Shown here: positions 61,927 to 63,303 of the stretch, piece after piece
How the letters are laid out: every line of letters begins with the position of its first letter
How positions within the stretch are numbered: position 1 is the stretch's first letter
Origin: CADEFF01 sp964569315
GTDB taxonomy: Bacteria; Pseudomonadota; Alphaproteobacteria; Dongiales; Dongiaceae
Length of the DNA: 63,303 nucleotides
Reading direction: 5' to 3'
Assembly (NCBI GenBank): GCA_964569315.1
Contig: CAZMUZ010000007.1
Location: 1 to 63,303 of the forward strand
Made by a program: the position numbers and the translations under genes
The notes under the pieces: generated by a model
Seen by the model: only the letters and a program-made list of their open reading frames with translations
What the model was told of the DNA's origin: nothing
The model's database searches: none

Positions 61927-62022
61927 TCAATCGAACAACAGGTCGAGCGAAACGGGCTCGACCCGGCCGCGCCGCACCGACGCATCCTCCGAAACCGGTT
62001 GAGTCGTGCGCGCGTCGTCCAT
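61927..62022 (-). pseudogene. Duplicated ureG/ureD junction fragment
   Basis: A 104-base unit covering the ureG stop, the spacer and the ureD start is repeated. The extra copy encodes MDDARTTQPVSEDASVRRGR and then VEPVSLDLLFD with a stop. Its first half copies the UreD N-terminus (MDDARTAEPVLEDALARRGR) and its end copies the UreG C-terminus (DVLFD). It could be translated as a 31-residue peptide, but is best seen as a duplication scar. Confidence 0.8.
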
Positions 62023-62030
62023 ACCGGGCC

Positions 62031-62663
62031 TCAATCGAACAGCACGTCGCGCGAGAGCTGCTGCACGACCGCATCGACGCCCTCGCCCGTCGCGCAGTTG
62101 GTGAGCAGGATCGGGCGCCCGCCGCGCACCTCCTTCGCCTCCGCGACCATGCGCGCGAGGTCGACGCGGACATAGGGGGCGAGATCGGTCTTGTTGATGA
62201 CGAGAAGGTCGCTCTGCAGGATGCCGAGCCCGCGCTTCCTGGGGATGTCGTCGCCGCCGGCGACGTCGATCACGAACATCCAGTAATCGACGAGGTCGAG
62301 CGAGAAGGTCGAGGCGAGATTGTCCCCGCCGCTCTCGATCAGCACCAGGTCGAGGGGGCGGAAACGGTCCTCGAGCAGGTCCGCCGCCTGGATGTTGAGG
62401 GTGGGATCCTCGCGGATGGCGGTGTGCGGGCAGGCCCCCGTCTCCACCGCCAGGACCCGCTCGGGCGCGATGAGGCCGCTGCGCCTGATCCGCTCGGCGT
62501 CCTCCTGGGTCACGAGGTCGTTGGTCACGACCGCGATGTTGGTCCCTCGCCCGATGAAGCGCGGGATGAGCTGCTCCAGGAGCGCGGTCTTACCGGAGCC
62601 GACCGGGCCCCCGATTCCGACCCGTGCCGCGTCGCCGCCGGTGCGGCTTCCGTCCGGGCTCAT
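62031..62663 (-). CDS. ureG: Urease accessory GTPase UreG
   Basis: This 210-residue SIMIBI-class GTPase delivers nickel to apo-urease. It has the P-loop GIGGPVGSGKTALLEQL, the CPH nickel motif in ETGACPHTAIREDP, SGGDNLASTFS (switch region) and the guanine motif INKTDL. ATG 62663 overlaps the ureC stop as ATGA, so they are coupled. The longer open frame upstream is a shadow of ureC. GTPase cycling would occur in the UreD-UreF-UreG complex. Confidence 0.95.
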   Translation of the reverse strand: MSPDGSRTGGDAARVGIGGPVGSGKTALLEQLIPRFIGRGTNIAVVTNDLVTQEDAERIRRSGLIAPERVLAVETGACPHTAIREDPTLNIQAADLLEDRFRPLDLVLIESGGDNLASTFSLDLVDYWMFVIDVAGGDDIPRKRGLGILQSDLLVINKTDLAPYVRVDLARMVAEAKEVRGGRPILLTNCATGEGVDAVVQQLSRDVLFD

Positions 62664-63303
62664 CGCAGCATGTAGCGCTGGGCGAGCGGCAGGCTTTGCG
62701 CCGGCTCGCAGGTCGCAACCTTGCCGTCGACGATCACGTCGAAGGTCTGCGGATTGACCGTGATCTTCGGACAGGCATCGTTGTGCCGCATGTCGCGCTT
62801 GGTGAGCTTCCGCGTGCCTTTGGCGGGGAGCAGCCGCTTGGTGAGGCCGTGCATGCCCGCCACGTCGGACTGCAGCGCAAGCTCGGTCACGAAGCTCGCC
62901 GAAAGCGACTTCCGGGCCGAGCCGAAGGCGCCCCATTGCGGCCGCATGGCGATCGGCTCGCAGGTCATCAGCGAGGCCGCGCTGTCCCCCATCGCGCCCC
63001 AGACGATGAAGCCGCCCTTCACGACCAGCTCCGGCTTGATGCCGAAGAAAGCCGGCTTCCACAGCACGATGTCGGCCATCTTGCCCTTCTCGAGCGAGCC
63101 GATATGGGCGTCGATGCCGAAGGTCTTCGCGGCGTTGATCGTGTATTTCGCGATGTAGCGCTTGATCCGCTCGTTGTCGCCGATCCGGCTCTTCTCCTCC
63201 GGCAGCCGGCCGCGCTGATCCTTCATCTTCGAAGCGAGCTGCCAGGTCCGGCAGATCACCTCGTTGATGCGGCCCATGCCCTGGCTGTCCGAGCCCAGCA
63301 TCG
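62660..63303 (-). CDS. ureC: Urease alpha subunit, C-terminal part (5' end outside window)
   Basis: The frame is open to the right edge of the window and shows the last ~214 residues of urease alpha (full length is about 570). MLGSDSQGMGRINEVICRTW contains the Asp that is a nickel ligand in the active site of urease. KYTINAAKTFGIDAHIGSLEKGKMADIVLWKPAFFGIKPELV, FGSARKSLSASFVTELALQS and DPQTF-like VNPQTFDVIVDG are all standard. Its order, ureC-ureG-ureD without ureE/F between, differs from the Klebsiella arrangement. Confidence 0.95.
   Translation of the reverse strand, partial: MLGSDSQGMGRINEVICRTWQLASKMKDQRGRLPEEKSRIGDNERIKRYIAKYTINAAKTFGIDAHIGSLEKGKMADIVLWKPAFFGIKPELVVKGGFIVWGAMGDSAASLMTCEPIAMRPQWGAFGSARKSLSASFVTELALQSDVAGMHGLTKRLLPAKGTRKLTKRDMRHNDACPKITVNPQTFDVIVDGKVATCEPAQSLPLAQRYMLR

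Overview
The window is high-GC, densely coded chromosomal DNA from an alphaproteobacterium. The pointers are two EcfG-type general-stress promoters (GGAAC-N16-CGTT), an sdhE-mfd / recG / DUF502 block, a Crp/Fnr regulator beside small stress-type proteins, a CC0125/CC1285-type lipoprotein, and many dispersed 'CCTGTCGAA...TTCGACAGG' intergenic palindromes. A Rhodospirillales-like soil or water organism is plausible; I cannot name a genus.

Layout. 1-900: the 3'-truncated end of a beta-sandwich protein gene and tRNA-Ser(UGA). 1.0-4.2 kb: an EamA exporter divergent from an arsenic operon (arsR-arsC-arsN-aquaporin) with overlapping genes. 4.3-9.4 kb: a stress block with a methyltransferase, small membrane proteins, a Crp/Fnr regulator, two convergent small paralogues, a single-domain response regulator and a PRC-barrel protein. 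9.4-12.5 kb: a ModE-like regulator and modABC, with two Mo-box-like palindromes upstream of modA. 12.5-24.2 kb: metabolic genes (PLP aminomutase-like, glycosyltransferase, SDR, acyl-CoA synthetase, DsbA-like, dienelactone hydrolase-like, M24 protein, Asp/Glu racemase-like, flavin reductase-like). 24.4-31.1 kb: mfd-sdhE, recG, DUF502. 31.4-32.9 kb: a type III polyketide synthase translationally coupled to an isoprenylcysteine-type methyltransferase. 33-35.5 kb: a lipoprotein, a cytochrome c' and a D,D-carboxypeptidase.

The most interesting region is 35.9-41.3 kb. It holds a diffusible-signal-factor (DSF) quorum-sensing locus: an RpfC-type hybrid kinase convergent with an RpfF-type DSF synthase that keeps both catalytic glutamates. 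Directly upstream of rpfC is a protein whose receiver looks RpfG-like but is fused to PAS-histidine kinase domains instead of HD-GYP. No HD-GYP gene is present in the window. About 5 kb away is an AAA ATPase whose N-terminus carries two 24-residue MshEN-type c-di-GMP motifs with the canonical 5-residue spacer.

41.7-53.7 kb holds a carboxymuconolactone decarboxylase-like gene, a tandem array of terminator hairpins, a PotD-like binding protein, a second M24 protein, an AOC-barrel protein, an FkbM methyltransferase, an amine oxidase, an M48 protease and a CaiD/CaiB-like pair. 53.7-54.6 kb is a lower-GC two-gene cassette of unknown function. 54.8-63.3 kb carries RidA, a second flavin reductase-like gene, a MOSC protein, an amidase preceded by a tandem duplication of its own 5' end, a large field of intergenic repeats, small disordered proteins, and a urease run (ureC partial-ureG-ureD) with another tandem duplication at the ureG/ureD junction.
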